Below are positions 25,242 through 32,889 of a stretch of DNA of 64,000 nt, in pieces. The first letter of the stretch is position 1, and each line of letters starts with the position of its first letter. Position numbers and translations under genes: made by a program. This stretch comes from an uncultured Polaribacter sp. (GTDB taxonomy: Bacteria; Bacteroidota; Bacteroidia; Flavobacteriales; Flavobacteriaceae). The stretch spans positions 124,001 through 188,000 of the forward strand of contig NZ_CANMBY010000002.1 in assembly GCF_947496195.1 (NCBI RefSeq). The letters are read 5' to 3'. The notes beneath the pieces were generated by a model that searched no databases, was not told where the DNA came from, and saw only the letters and a program-made list of their open reading frames with translations.

Positions 25242-26189
25242 TTAATACTCATTCATTAGAATTACTTTTAAATTTGGATAGTTTTCTTTAAGTTCTTTTT
25301 CTAAACCTATTACATGTGCAGCTCCTATCATCACAATATTTTTTGTTTTTTTAGTAGCTAGAATTTGTTCTGCTATATTTTTAGCAATTCGCATATTTCG
25401 TTGATTAAAATAGTCTCTACCTTCTGCACAACCTTTTGTATCTTTTACAACATAAGAAAATGAAGCCATATCATGTAATTGCTGTAAAGATTTTCTATTA
25501 TTAGTATGTTTCCCTAATTTTCTAAAAATTGCTGGTAAAATGGCATTATTATAATTCTTTTTATTCAATTTTTGATTAGCAGCATTATTTCCATTATTAA
25601 TGCCTTCTTTTACACACTTTCTCCAAGCTTCATGATATTCACCATTTGTTTGTTGATCATCAACATTTAAAACCTTCATGTTCTTATACAATGCTAATTT
25701 GTAGGTTAAGTCTCCATCTTCATGTCTTGTAGGTTTTTTAGCACCTTTAATTCCGTATTTCTTTAAATACGTTAATAACTCGTAGTTTCCATTATCTCTC
25801 AAATACAAATACGATTTTATGAGATAATCTATTTCTTTTGATGATAATTCAGCATACTTTTTTGCTGCTAAAACTTTAAAAGTTGATTCATTAAAATCGA
25901 ATACTTTTTTAATGGAATCAGATTTCGCATAAAATTTTTGATATCCTTTAGACCAACCTTTTTTTAAATACTCCCAAGAAATTGTATCATTTGGCATAGG
26001 CGATTCAACAAATATATTTTCTGGATTGTACTTTTTTGCAAATCGTAACATCGGTTTATAACTATGTTTTACAATTTTAGGTACTGTATGCATTGTGCCT
26101 ATAATTACTATTTCTTGTTGTGTTTTTTGTGCAGATAACGTAAAAAATGTTGCTAATAAAATTATTAATAAAGTGATTTTAGTTTTCAT
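25242..26189 (-). CDS. Exported DUF5694 protein, TraB/Tiki-like
   Basis: 315 residues with a cleavable signal peptide (MKTKITLLIILLATFFTLSAQ). Near the N-terminus VIIGTMHTVPK, then ENIFVESP, and near the C-terminus NRNMRIAKNIAEQI (here with Gln before RNM) and IVMIGAAHVIGLEKEL. These GxxH and acidic blocks resemble the TraB/PrgY/Tiki superfamily to which DUF5694 appears related. A hydrolase or metalloprotease role is possible but unproven. It is monocistronic with its own TAGTTTTG element upstream. Confidence 0.75.
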   Translation of the reverse strand: MKTKITLLIILLATFFTLSAQKTQQEIVIIGTMHTVPKIVKHSYKPMLRFAKKYNPENIFVESPMPNDTISWEYLKKGWSKGYQKFYAKSDSIKKVFDFNESTFKVLAAKKYAELSSKEIDYLIKSYLYLRDNGNYELLTYLKKYGIKGAKKPTRHEDGDLTYKLALYKNMKVLNVDDQQTNGEYHEAWRKCVKEGINNGNNAANQKLNKKNYNNAILPAIFRKLGKHTNNRKSLQQLHDMASFSYVVKDTKGCAEGRDYFNQRNMRIAKNIAEQILATKKTKNIVMIGAAHVIGLEKELKENYPNLKVILMNEY

Positions 26190-26221
26190 AATTCTAAATT
26201 TTGTGATTAAACTTTCTGAGA

Positions 26222-26229
26222 CAAAACTA
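26222..26229 (-). promoter_or_regulatory. -7 element (TAGTTTTG) for the DUF5694 gene
   Basis: The minus strand reads TAGTTTTG, 32 bp before ATG 26189. No clear TTG at the expected spacing. Confidence 0.45.
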
Positions 26230-26282
26230 GAAATGAAAAGCTAATAAACTTAATTATAATAAGGGTTTGGGGCGAAATACAA

Positions 26283-27083
26283 TTATTCTGTGGTAGAATT
26301 TAAAACTGTTTTAACGTCAATTTTATAAGTGTTAGATATTGGGACGAAAATAGAATTAGATAATTCTGCAAACAGTTTACCTTTTTCGGTTTTCCATTGT
26401 TTAAAGTGATAAGGATTGATAATATAAGAACGATGTGTTCTTAACAATTCTGGAAAATCATCAGCTATTTTAGAAAGTTTATTTCGTATTAAAGTTTTCT
26501 TTACATCATTCCCAGAAATGTAAAATACTTCTATATAATTATCTGAAGATTGAATACAAATTAAATCATTTAATAAAATTCTTAATCCTTCATAATTACC
26601 CTCTCCTTTAATCTCTATTTTTTGATCTTGTATTTTTTTATTCTTGTATTTACCAAAAGCAAAACGTCCAAAAATAACAATAGGCAAAATAGTAAGTAAT
26701 GCTGGAAAAATAACAGATGTTAAATGATACCAAAGTGTATAAGGATATGGTTCTCCTGGTACAATAACATAAAGATAGAAAAGTCTAGCTGCAACAATAC
26801 TTACGATAATAAATATGAGAAAAAACAATAGTTCTGTTTTTACAAACCAGTGTTGCTCATTTTTTTGATATAAATAATTTTGAATGGGTAAAAAAAGTAA
26901 ATAACAAAAAGCACCTAATAAGCCATATAAAGGCATGTAAATTAATTTTTCTGTATCTCCAAATTCATTTACATCTAAAGGTTCTGTAAAATATAGAAAA
27001 ATAAAAATCCATAATGCTAAACCTAAAGCAATAATAATATGATGCTTAATAGACGAATCAAAAGGATATTTATGCTGTAACAT
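26283..27083 (-). CDS. Membrane-anchored LytTR transcriptional regulator
   Basis: 266 residues. The N-terminal half (about 15-150) has four predicted membrane helices (for example IIIALGLALWIFIFLYF and ELLFFLIFIIVSIVAARLFYLY). The C-terminal 95 residues are a LytTR DNA-binding domain: ICIQSSDNYIEVFY, LRTHRSYIINPYHF and FVPISNTYK. Proteins of this layout are membrane-tethered one-component regulators, so a membrane or ligand signal is likely sensed directly. It lies 8 bp downstream of the MFS gene on the same strand, suggesting that it reports on or regulates the transporter. Confidence 0.86.
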   Translation of the reverse strand: MLQHKYPFDSSIKHHIIIALGLALWIFIFLYFTEPLDVNEFGDTEKLIYMPLYGLLGAFCYLLFLPIQNYLYQKNEQHWFVKTELLFFLIFIIVSIVAARLFYLYVIVPGEPYPYTLWYHLTSVIFPALLTILPIVIFGRFAFGKYKNKKIQDQKIEIKGEGNYEGLRILLNDLICIQSSDNYIEVFYISGNDVKKTLIRNKLSKIADDFPELLRTHRSYIINPYHFKQWKTEKGKLFAELSNSIFVPISNTYKIDVKTVLNSTTE

Positions 27084-27091
27084 ATTTACGA

Positions 27092-28378
27092 TTAATTTTC
27101 TTCTACATTTGGTAATTGATAACTTCTATACGCACCAAAAACGCCAAATAAAGAAAGTAATAAAAGTACAGCTTCTACAGAAAAAATTGAAGCCAAAGCA
27201 CTTAATCCTCCTGTAATTAAAAGGATAAGCCCAATAATTGTATTGCTTATTGCTACAAAATCTGTTCGTTTATTACCTTCTGCCATATCAACAATGTAGG
27301 TTTTTCTACCTAATCTAACTCCACTATGTGCAATACCTAAAATAAAAAATGCCACAGGATAAATCCAATACAAACTAGAAATCTCTTTAAAAATTACCAA
27401 AATAACCACCATTAGTATCCCTAAAAAAGAAGCCACTAGTGAGGCTATAGACATTACATTTTTACTTGATTTATCTGCCATTTTACCCCAAATTGGAGCA
27501 CTAATAACAGAGGCAATACCATTTACCAGAATAAATAAACCTAATAAATACGCATCTTTACCAATATTTCTTTGTGCTAATAACACATAAAAAGGAGCTG
27601 ATAAAGAAGAGCATAACAATAAAGATCTAGCTATAATAAAGTTTCTAAAATGTTTATTCCTTTTTAAAAGGGTTAATTTATGAAATGAATTTTTTAATGA
27701 AATTCTAGTTTTCTCTACTTCACTTTTTGGTTCTTTGATGCTTGAATAAAAAAGAGCTGCCAATAACCACATAGAACTTGCAAAAATTAAAAGTAAACTA
27801 TAAAAAAGAATGGTGGTGTCTTCTTTAGATTTATAAATTAAAAATAGCCCTGCAATTAAGACTAAAACTCCAGAGACAGAAGAAGTATATCCTTTTAATT
27901 TCCCTCTACTTTGTTTAGGAATCACTTTACCCAAAACATCTTTAGAACTTAAAGAACATAAGCTTCTAGATAAACTAAATATTATCAAGAAAAACACAAT
28001 AATAAAACCACCTAAAACACCTTCAAAATTATAAGCAGTTAAACCCATAGCAAAAATTGCAACACATTGTAGTAGTGCTCCAAAAATGTAAATTCTTTTT
28101 CTTTTTTCTTTAGTTTTTACATAGTTCCCCAAAACAATTTGAGGTAACATAGAACCAGATTCTCTAATTGGTACTATTAAACTAATTAAATAAACTGGGG
28201 CATTCATAATTGTCATTACCCAAGTTAAAACAGTTTTAGGATTACTTAATGTGTCTCCTAATTTTGTAAAAGTGCTACTTAATAAAAGCAAAAAATAATT
28301 CTTAGGTAAGTCGTCTTTAATTTCATCTTCATTGTCATGTAACCACTTGTATAATTTAATAAAGAAAGTACTATTCAT
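27092..28378 (-). CDS. MFS transporter
   Basis: 428 residues with about 12 hydrophobic helices and a 25-residue acidic N-terminus (WLHDNEDEIKDD). LGKVIPKQSRGKLKGYTSSVSG fits the cytoplasmic loop between helices 4 and 5, and GKMADKSSKNVMSI the G-x-x-x-D-R/K-type loop. The substrate is unknown. It is the first gene of a two-gene unit with the LytTR regulator and is divergent from the DMT exporter. Confidence 0.85.
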   Translation of the reverse strand: MNSTFFIKLYKWLHDNEDEIKDDLPKNYFLLLLSSTFTKLGDTLSNPKTVLTWVMTIMNAPVYLISLIVPIRESGSMLPQIVLGNYVKTKEKRKRIYIFGALLQCVAIFAMGLTAYNFEGVLGGFIIVFFLIIFSLSRSLCSLSSKDVLGKVIPKQSRGKLKGYTSSVSGVLVLIAGLFLIYKSKEDTTILFYSLLLIFASSMWLLAALFYSSIKEPKSEVEKTRISLKNSFHKLTLLKRNKHFRNFIIARSLLLCSSLSAPFYVLLAQRNIGKDAYLLGLFILVNGIASVISAPIWGKMADKSSKNVMSIASLVASFLGILMVVILVIFKEISSLYWIYPVAFFILGIAHSGVRLGRKTYIVDMAEGNKRTDFVAISNTIIGLILLITGGLSALASIFSVEAVLLLLSLFGVFGAYRSYQLPNVEEN

Positions 28379-28449
28379 ATTTATAAAAATACAATTTTAA
28401 TCTATATTTTAAATAAGCTAACCATAGTTTAAATCTTATTTTATATCAG

Positions 28450-28457
28450 TATTTTTG
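28450..28457 (+). promoter_or_regulatory. -7 element (TATTTTTG) for the DMT exporter
   Basis: TATTTTTG ends 16 bp before ATG 28474. Confidence 0.5.
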
Positions 28458-28473
28458 ATACTTATTTTAATAT

Positions 28474-29367
28474 ATGAAACTAACCAAGAAAGAAATTCTT
28501 ATAGGTGTCGCATTTTTAGCCATTTATGTAGTTTGGGGTTCTACTTATTTATTTAATAAAATAGCTGTAACTCAGTTGTCTCCTTTTTATTTAGCTTCTA
28601 TTCGTTTTTTTGTAGCAGGTGTTTTAATGTTTGTATTGGCTTTTATCTTAAAACAACCTTTAAAAATTTCAAGAAAACAACTCATAAATTCTATAATAGC
28701 TAGTTTCTTTTTTTTAATATATGGTAATGGGGTTTTTGTTTGGGCTTTAAAATATGTTGATAGTGGTTTTGGTGCGCTAATAGCTTCTACACAACCCTTA
28801 TTTGTTTTGCTTTTATTAAGATTAATAGATAGAAAACCATTTCAAAAAAAGTCGATAATAGGTGTGATTTTAGGGATTTCTGGAATGTATTTACTAATAT
28901 CTCAGAAAGAACTAATAACATCAGAAGATATGTTATTAGGTATTTTTATGATGCTTTCTTGTGTGCTAAGTTGGAGTTATGGAAGTGTATTTGTTGCTAA
29001 AGCTGACTTACCAAAAAGTTTTATGGTAACTACAGGATACCAAATGTTGGTAGCTGGTTTTGTATTACTAGGCATGAGTTTAAGTTTTCATGAAACATGG
29101 TTACCTATAACAGATTGGAGTAGAGAAGTAATATTTTCAATTCTGTTTCTAATTGTTTTTGGAGGTATTGTAGCCTTTACAGCATTTAACTTTTTACTAA
29201 AGAATGTATCACCAGAAAAAGTATCAACTTCTGCATATGTAAACCCAGTGATTGCATTGTTTTTAGGTTGGATGTTTTTAAATGAAAAATTATCTACTCA
29301 ATCAATAATTGCCTCATTAGTACTATTAACAGGTGTATATTTTATAACATCTAGAAAAAGAAAATGA
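28474..29367 (+). CDS. EamA-family DMT transporter
   Basis: 297 residues with ten membrane helices in two EamA repeats (about 10-140 and 155-292). The N-terminal YVVWGSTYLFNKIAV and the repeat-end YVNPVIALFLGWMFLNEKLS are typical RhaT/YdcZ-like drug/metabolite exporter signatures. The substrate is unknown. The stop codon lies inside the left arm of its terminator hairpin. Confidence 0.9.
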   Translation: MKLTKKEILIGVAFLAIYVVWGSTYLFNKIAVTQLSPFYLASIRFFVAGVLMFVLAFILKQPLKISRKQLINSIIASFFFLIYGNGVFVWALKYVDSGFGALIASTQPLFVLLLLRLIDRKPFQKKSIIGVILGISGMYLLISQKELITSEDMLLGIFMMLSCVLSWSYGSVFVAKADLPKSFMVTTGYQMLVAGFVLLGMSLSFHETWLPITDWSREVIFSILFLIVFGGIVAFTAFNFLLKNVSPEKVSTSAYVNPVIALFLGWMFLNEKLSTQSIIASLVLLTGVYFITSRKRK

Positions 29368-29396
29368 ACCCTTACTTGGTGGTAAAAGTTCATTTT
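29361..29396 (+). terminator. Terminator overlapping the EamA stop codon
   Basis: AAAATGAAC (29361-29369) pairs with GTTCATTTT (29388-29396), with TTAC/GTAA pairing inside the loop. The TGA stop is at 29365-29367. Confidence 0.65.
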
Positions 29397-29420
29397 AAAA
29401 TAATGTAAATAATTATTTTA

Positions 29421-29687
29421 TTAGATAGTATCTTGTTCTAAATTTTCATTTTCTTCACTACCTAAACTATATAATTGGTTTTCTTCGTCTTTGTAATTTT
29501 TTTTATTTGTTTTAGAAGGTAAATCTCTACCAGGTACATCTAAATCTTTACCTGTAAAATCTACAGGTGTTTTTCTCTCTTGTAAAATAACATCATCAGC
29601 AGCGTCAAATCGTATATTCTCTTTTTTTTCTCTTAATGCTTGTTTATCGTCTTTCGTAATATTTGAATTATAAGTTTCTTTTTTCAT
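29421..29687 (-). CDS. Small hydrophilic, probably disordered protein
   Basis: 88 residues, highly charged (Lys, Asp, Glu, Asn), with no hydrophobic core: begins MKKETYNSNITKDDKQALREK and includes TPVDFTGKDLDVPGRDLPSK. This Pro/Gly/Asp segment (residues 40-59) recurs in small stress-associated proteins of Bacteroidota, though I cannot name the family. It has its own TATTTTTG promoter and is divergent from a stress-like cluster beginning at 29880. Confidence 0.65.
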   Translation of the reverse strand: MKKETYNSNITKDDKQALREKKENIRFDAADDVILQERKTPVDFTGKDLDVPGRDLPSKTNKKNYKDEENQLYSLGSEENENLEQDTI

Positions 29688-29712
29688 GTTTATATTTTTA
29701 TGTGAATCATCA

Positions 29713-29720
29713 CAAAAATA
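29713..29720 (-). promoter_or_regulatory. -7 element (TATTTTTG) for the small hydrophilic protein
   Basis: The minus strand reads TATTTTTG, 25 bp before ATG 29687. Confidence 0.5.
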
Positions 29721-29879
29721 AATATAGAAGAAAACGTATTTTGTCTCAAATGAATTAAGTTTTTGTTCTTATGAAAATAGGGCCAACTTTAACTTTTAAA
29801 TTTCTTTTTTAACAAGTCATTAACTGAGAAAACTCAATAATGACAGTATATTGAAAGGAGTAAACAAAAATAAAATATT

Positions 29880-30026
29880 ATGAGTTTGATAAAAGAAAAC
29901 AAAAAATTTAAAAGAAAAAAAGAACAAAAATTAGTAACAAATCCTAGTGGAAATATTGAAAGATTAAAAAACAGAGAATTTGAATTAAATCAACAAACTA
30001 TAAAAGAACAACAAACAAAACATTAA
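29880..30026 (+). CDS. Small basic ORF (48 aa) at the head of the HPF cluster
   Basis: ATG 29880 to TAA 30024-30026. The peptide begins MSLIKENKKFKRKKEQKLVTN and continues SGNIERLKNREFELNQQTIKEQQTKH. It is very basic and hydrophilic, unlike the codon pattern of random frames, and lies 11 bp before the HPF-like gene on the same strand. A short AAAGGAG occurs about 20 bp upstream. It may bind nucleic acid or the ribosome, by composition only. Confidence 0.55.
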   Translation: MSLIKENKKFKRKKEQKLVTNPSGNIERLKNREFELNQQTIKEQQTKH

Positions 30027-30037
30027 AATTAAAAACT

Positions 30038-30340
30038 ATGGAAATTGTATTTGAATATCATGATGTAGAATCTAGTAAAAGGTTAGAAGATTTTGTAAAA
30101 GAAAAACTAGAAGCTTTACATCATAAATATGAAATGATTGTAAGAGCAGATATTTTTTTTAAAACTGAAAATACATCATCAGATGAAACTGGTAAAATTT
30201 GTAACATACGATTAAGTGTTCCAGGACCAAGATTATTTGCAGAAGCAAGTCATGATAATTTTATGAAGTCAATATCAGAGTCTATAAATGACTTAGAGAA
30301 ACAGCTTCTTAAGAAGAAAGGAAAATTAAAAACATATTAA
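30038..30340 (+). CDS. Short HPF/RaiA-family ribosome hibernation factor
   Basis: 100 residues covering the S30AE fold only: MEIVFEYHDVESSKRLEDFVKEKLEAL in pieces, then VRADIFFKTEN, a central beta strand CNIRLSVPGPRLFAEASHD and the C-terminal helix SINDLEKQLLKKKGK. Such proteins bind the 30S decoding region during starvation or stress. The strand order and the FAEASHDNFMKSISESIN segment match. No long C-terminal dimerisation domain is present. It is followed at 15 bp by an old yellow enzyme gene. Confidence 0.85.
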   Translation: MEIVFEYHDVESSKRLEDFVKEKLEALHHKYEMIVRADIFFKTENTSSDETGKICNIRLSVPGPRLFAEASHDNFMKSISESINDLEKQLLKKKGKLKTY

Positions 30341-30354
30341 AATTAAAAAAGAAA

Positions 30355-31473
30355 ATGAAAGATAATTATCTATTACAATCTTTTAATAACATAAAAGATT
30401 TGCACTTAAAAAATAGAATAGTAATGGCTCCTATGACAAGGAGTAGAGCCAATAATGAAGGTAATGTACCAACAGATGAATTACAAGGTTTATATTATGA
30501 ACAAAGAGCATCTGCAGGATTAATTATAACTGAAGGCTCTCAAGTTTCAAAAAAAGCTGTAGGTTATATTAATACACCAGGTATTTATAGTGATGCTCAA
30601 GTTAAAGGGTGGCAAAAAGTAACCAAAAGAGTGCATAATGCTGGAGGTAAAATATTTATTCAATTATGGCATGTAGGACGTATTTCACATCCAGATTTTC
30701 ATGATGGGGAATTACCACTAGCACCATCAGCTTTAAATGCAAATGTAACTGTATATACCCCAGAAGGAGAAAAAAATACAGTAACCCCAAAAGCAATGAC
30801 AAAAGAAGATATTAAAATTACTGTAGAAGAATTTAAAAATGCTGCAAAAAATGCTATGGATGCAGGTTTTGATGGTGTAGAAATACACTCTTCTAATGGT
30901 TATTTATTCCATCAGTTTTTTAATAAAACATCTAATATAAGAACAGATGAATATGGTGGAAGTAAAGAAAATAGAGCACGATTTTTCTTTGAAGTGTTAG
31001 ATGCTGTAAAAGAAGTGATACCAGAACAAAAAATAGGTGTACGCTTCAACCCATCTTTACATGGGATTTTTGGAATGGAAATGGATGAAGAAACAATACC
31101 AACATTCGAATATATTATAAAACAGTTAAATAACTATAATTTAGCATATGTACATTTATCTGAACCATTTAATGATGTATCAGAAATTCCATATGCAGTT
31201 AAAGAAATTGCAAAACATTTTAGACCATTATATAATGGAAACTTAATGATTAATGCAGGATTTGATAAAAAGTCTGGAAATAAAATAATAAAAGAGGGCA
31301 ATGCAGATATGGTAGCCTATGGTAAATTATTTATTTCTAACCCAGATTTAGTAGAAAGATTTGAAAGAAATCAAGACTTAGCTGAATGGGATCAAGACAC
31401 ATTTTACACACCAGGTCACAAAGGATATACAGATTATCCAAAAATTAATGAAAAAGTAACAGAACAAGCATAA
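30355..31473 (+). CDS. Alkene reductase, old yellow enzyme family
   Basis: 372 residues, FMN-binding (beta/alpha)8 barrel. NRIVMAPMTRSRAN is the N-terminal signature, FIQLWHVGRISHP carries the flavin-near residues, GVEIHSSNGYLFHQFFN supplies the His/Asn pair that binds the carbonyl of the enone substrate, and NRARFFFEVLDAV follows. It reduces activated C=C bonds with NADPH (NemA/XenB-like) and is often induced by electrophile stress. It is co-oriented with HPF upstream and a peroxiredoxin 8 bp downstream. Confidence 0.92.
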   Translation: MKDNYLLQSFNNIKDLHLKNRIVMAPMTRSRANNEGNVPTDELQGLYYEQRASAGLIITEGSQVSKKAVGYINTPGIYSDAQVKGWQKVTKRVHNAGGKIFIQLWHVGRISHPDFHDGELPLAPSALNANVTVYTPEGEKNTVTPKAMTKEDIKITVEEFKNAAKNAMDAGFDGVEIHSSNGYLFHQFFNKTSNIRTDEYGGSKENRARFFFEVLDAVKEVIPEQKIGVRFNPSLHGIFGMEMDEETIPTFEYIIKQLNNYNLAYVHLSEPFNDVSEIPYAVKEIAKHFRPLYNGNLMINAGFDKKSGNKIIKEGNADMVAYGKLFISNPDLVERFERNQDLAEWDQDTFYTPGHKGYTDYPKINEKVTEQA

Positions 31474-31481
31474 AAAGAAAT

Positions 31482-31991
31482 ATGATTAAACCAAGAGAAA
31501 AAGTACCAAACATAAACATAGAATTAGTAAATAACACAACATGGAATTTGTATGATCAAACTCCAGAAAATTTTACCCTTATATTATTTTATAGGGGTAA
31601 GCATTGTCCTATTTGTAAAAAACAGTTAGAACAACTTAAAAAAAGGATGGATGAATTTACAGAGAGAGGAGTAAATATTATTGCCATAAGTAGTGATCAT
31701 GAAGAAAAAGCAACATCTACATATAAAGAATGGGATATAGAAGGCATACCTATAGGTTATAACTTTGATATTGAAGAAGGAAGAAAATGGGGTTTATTTG
31801 TTTCTGAAGGAATTAACGAAAAAGAACCTAAAACCTTTTTAGAACCTGGTATTTTTATAGTAGATACTAACAATAAATTATACTGGCAATCTATACAATC
31901 TATGCCTTTTGGGAGACCTAATTTTAAAGATATTTTAAACGGAATCGATTATATTTTAAAAGAAAATTATCCTGCAAGAGGAGAATTGTAA
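31482..31991 (+). CDS. Peroxiredoxin-like (AhpC/TSA) protein
   Basis: 169 residues, thioredoxin fold. FYRGKHCPICKKQLEQL has a CxxC pair (C42, C45), as in the peroxiredoxin-like/Prx-like2 subgroup rather than the T-x-x-C of classic AhpC. IIAISSDHEEKA and EPGIFIVDTNNKLYW are family blocks. It probably reduces hydroperoxides or protein disulfides in the cytoplasm, as no signal peptide is seen. It is last in the small-ORF/HPF/OYE cluster. Confidence 0.85.
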   Translation: MIKPREKVPNINIELVNNTTWNLYDQTPENFTLILFYRGKHCPICKKQLEQLKKRMDEFTERGVNIIAISSDHEEKATSTYKEWDIEGIPIGYNFDIEEGRKWGLFVSEGINEKEPKTFLEPGIFIVDTNNKLYWQSIQSMPFGRPNFKDILNGIDYILKENYPARGEL

Positions 31992-32045
31992 CATCATTTG
32001 TAGTTAATTTATATCAAGATAAAGTAATTATTTAAAAAAATAATA

Positions 32046-32065
32046 TATATTTGTTTTAAACAAAT
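32046..32065 (+). promoter_or_regulatory. Promoter with 17-bp palindromic operator for the first winged-helix gene
   Basis: TATATTTG (32046-32053) fits TAnnTTTG and overlaps the perfect palindrome ATTTGTTT-T-AAACAAAT (32049-32065). The ATG is at 32091. An operator over the -7 element implies repression, possibly autorepression. Confidence 0.6.
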
Positions 32066-32090
32066 TAGTATAATTAAACTTTCTACCCCT

Positions 32091-32294
32091 ATGAAAACAA
32101 CAAATCTTAATGATTTGGAACAGTCCGTTTTAAACGCTGTACAAAAAGAACACCTAACTAGTTACGAAATTTTACAAAGAGTTGAAGATGTTTCTATGCT
32201 TTTATCTTTGTATAATATTTTAGACAAACTAAGTAATAAAGGTATTTTAAAATCTTATGTAAAACAAGATACTAAGTATCATTATGTAGCTTAA
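32091..32294 (+). CDS. Mini winged-helix protein, paralogue 1
   Basis: 67 residues. The pattern LEQSVLNAVQKEHLTSYEIL, then VSMLLSLYNILDKLSNKGILKSY and KYHYVA fits a PadR/BlaI-like winged helix: helices 1-2, a recognition helix around LYNILDKLSNKG, and the wing ending in the YHYV strand. No dimerisation or ligand domain is present. It is about 50% identical by eye to the paralogue at 32477. It is bounded by a palindromic promoter and a strong terminator, so it is monocistronic. Confidence 0.75.
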   Translation: MKTTNLNDLEQSVLNAVQKEHLTSYEILQRVEDVSMLLSLYNILDKLSNKGILKSYVKQDTKYHYVA

Positions 32295-32314
32295 TAAAGG
32301 CAACAAAACATTTT

Positions 32315-32363
32315 AAAAACGCTGTTTATATCATAAAAAACATGATAAAAACAGCGTTTTTTT
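32315..32363 (+). terminator. Terminator after winged-helix paralogue 1
   Basis: AAAAACGCTGTTT (32315-32327) pairs with AAACAGCGTTTTT (32349-32361) and the stem continues with TATCAT/ATGATA, followed by T residues. A long and strong stem. Confidence 0.85.
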
Positions 32364-32447
32364 CGTTTATCTTCAAATTAGTACCATTCATATTAAAAGA
32401 CTTTCCATTTATCTAATATTTTACAAACAAGCGTAGTTTAGTAGTAA

Positions 32448-32460
32448 TTTTACAGTGTAA
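32448..32460 (+). promoter_or_regulatory. Palindrome TTAC-N3-GTAA upstream of winged-helix paralogue 2
   Basis: TTACAGTGTAA (32450-32460) ends 16 bp before ATG 32477. The same half-sites recur at 32749-32759, after this gene. Confidence 0.4.
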
Positions 32461-32476
32461 TTAAAAAATCATTGTC

Positions 32477-32680
32477 ATGAATCATCAAAATTTTACACCA
32501 GAACAGTTGTCAGTTTTAAACGAAATTAAAAATCAACCGTTAACAAGTTTTGAAATTCTAAGACGTGTTGAAAATGTTTCTATGATTTTATCCTTGTATA
32601 ATATAATGGATGAATTAAATGATAAAGGTGTAGTTAAAAGCTACATGAATAATGATGTTAAATATCATATTGCTTGTTAA
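32477..32680 (+). CDS. Mini winged-helix protein, paralogue 2
   Basis: 67 residues: TPEQLSVLNEIKNQPLTSFEI, VSMILSLYNIMDELNDKGVVKSY and VKYHIAC. It has the same length and layout as the protein at 32091, so the two arose by tandem duplication. They keep the core VSM(L/I)LSLYNI and diverge mostly in the first 20 residues. It is likely a DNA-binding or DNA-binding-like small regulator. It is flanked on both sides by TTAC-N3-GTAA palindromes. Confidence 0.75.
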   Translation: MNHQNFTPEQLSVLNEIKNQPLTSFEILRRVENVSMILSLYNIMDELNDKGVVKSYMNNDVKYHIAC

Positions 32681-32704
32681 AAAATACCCTAAAAATAAAT
32701 ACTG

Positions 32705-32732
32705 ACCCCTATAATACTATCAAACACCCCTA
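32705..32732 (+). repeat. Direct repeat ACCCCTA, 21 bp start to start
   Basis: ACCCCTA at 32705-32711 and 32726-32732, with a third copy at 32085-32091 touching the ATG of paralogue 1. C-rich tracts are rare in this AT-rich DNA, and 21 bp is two helical turns, the spacing of many direct-repeat activator sites. Confidence 0.4.
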
Positions 32733-32775
32733 AGTCCCTAGAAAAAGTTTACATTGTAAATTTGGTTTGATTATT

Positions 32776-32825
32776 AAAACTCTAAAAAAGCTCAGCCCTA
32801 AATGAACTTTCTTAGAGTTTTTTTA
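32776..32825 (+). terminator. Terminator hairpin (paralogue 2 or a very short RNA)
   Basis: AAACTCTAA (32777-32785) pairs with TTAGAGTTT (32812-32820), followed by a T run. A TAAATTTG element at 32757-32764 lies just upstream, so a transcript of about 55 nt could start and stop here. Confidence 0.65.
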
Positions 32826-32889
32826 TGGTTATTAAGTAGCCAATTATAAATATTTTGATTTTTAAAAATTAAAATCGTATTTTTAAAAT

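Noticed and set aside
28379..28473. Inverted repeat AAATAAG/CTTATTT between the MFS and EamA genes
   Set aside because: Half-sites are short, A/T only and 17 bp apart; likely chance in this composition.
29820..29850. TGAG-AAAA-CTCA as operator of the stress-like cluster
   Set aside because: Only four bases per arm with no extension.
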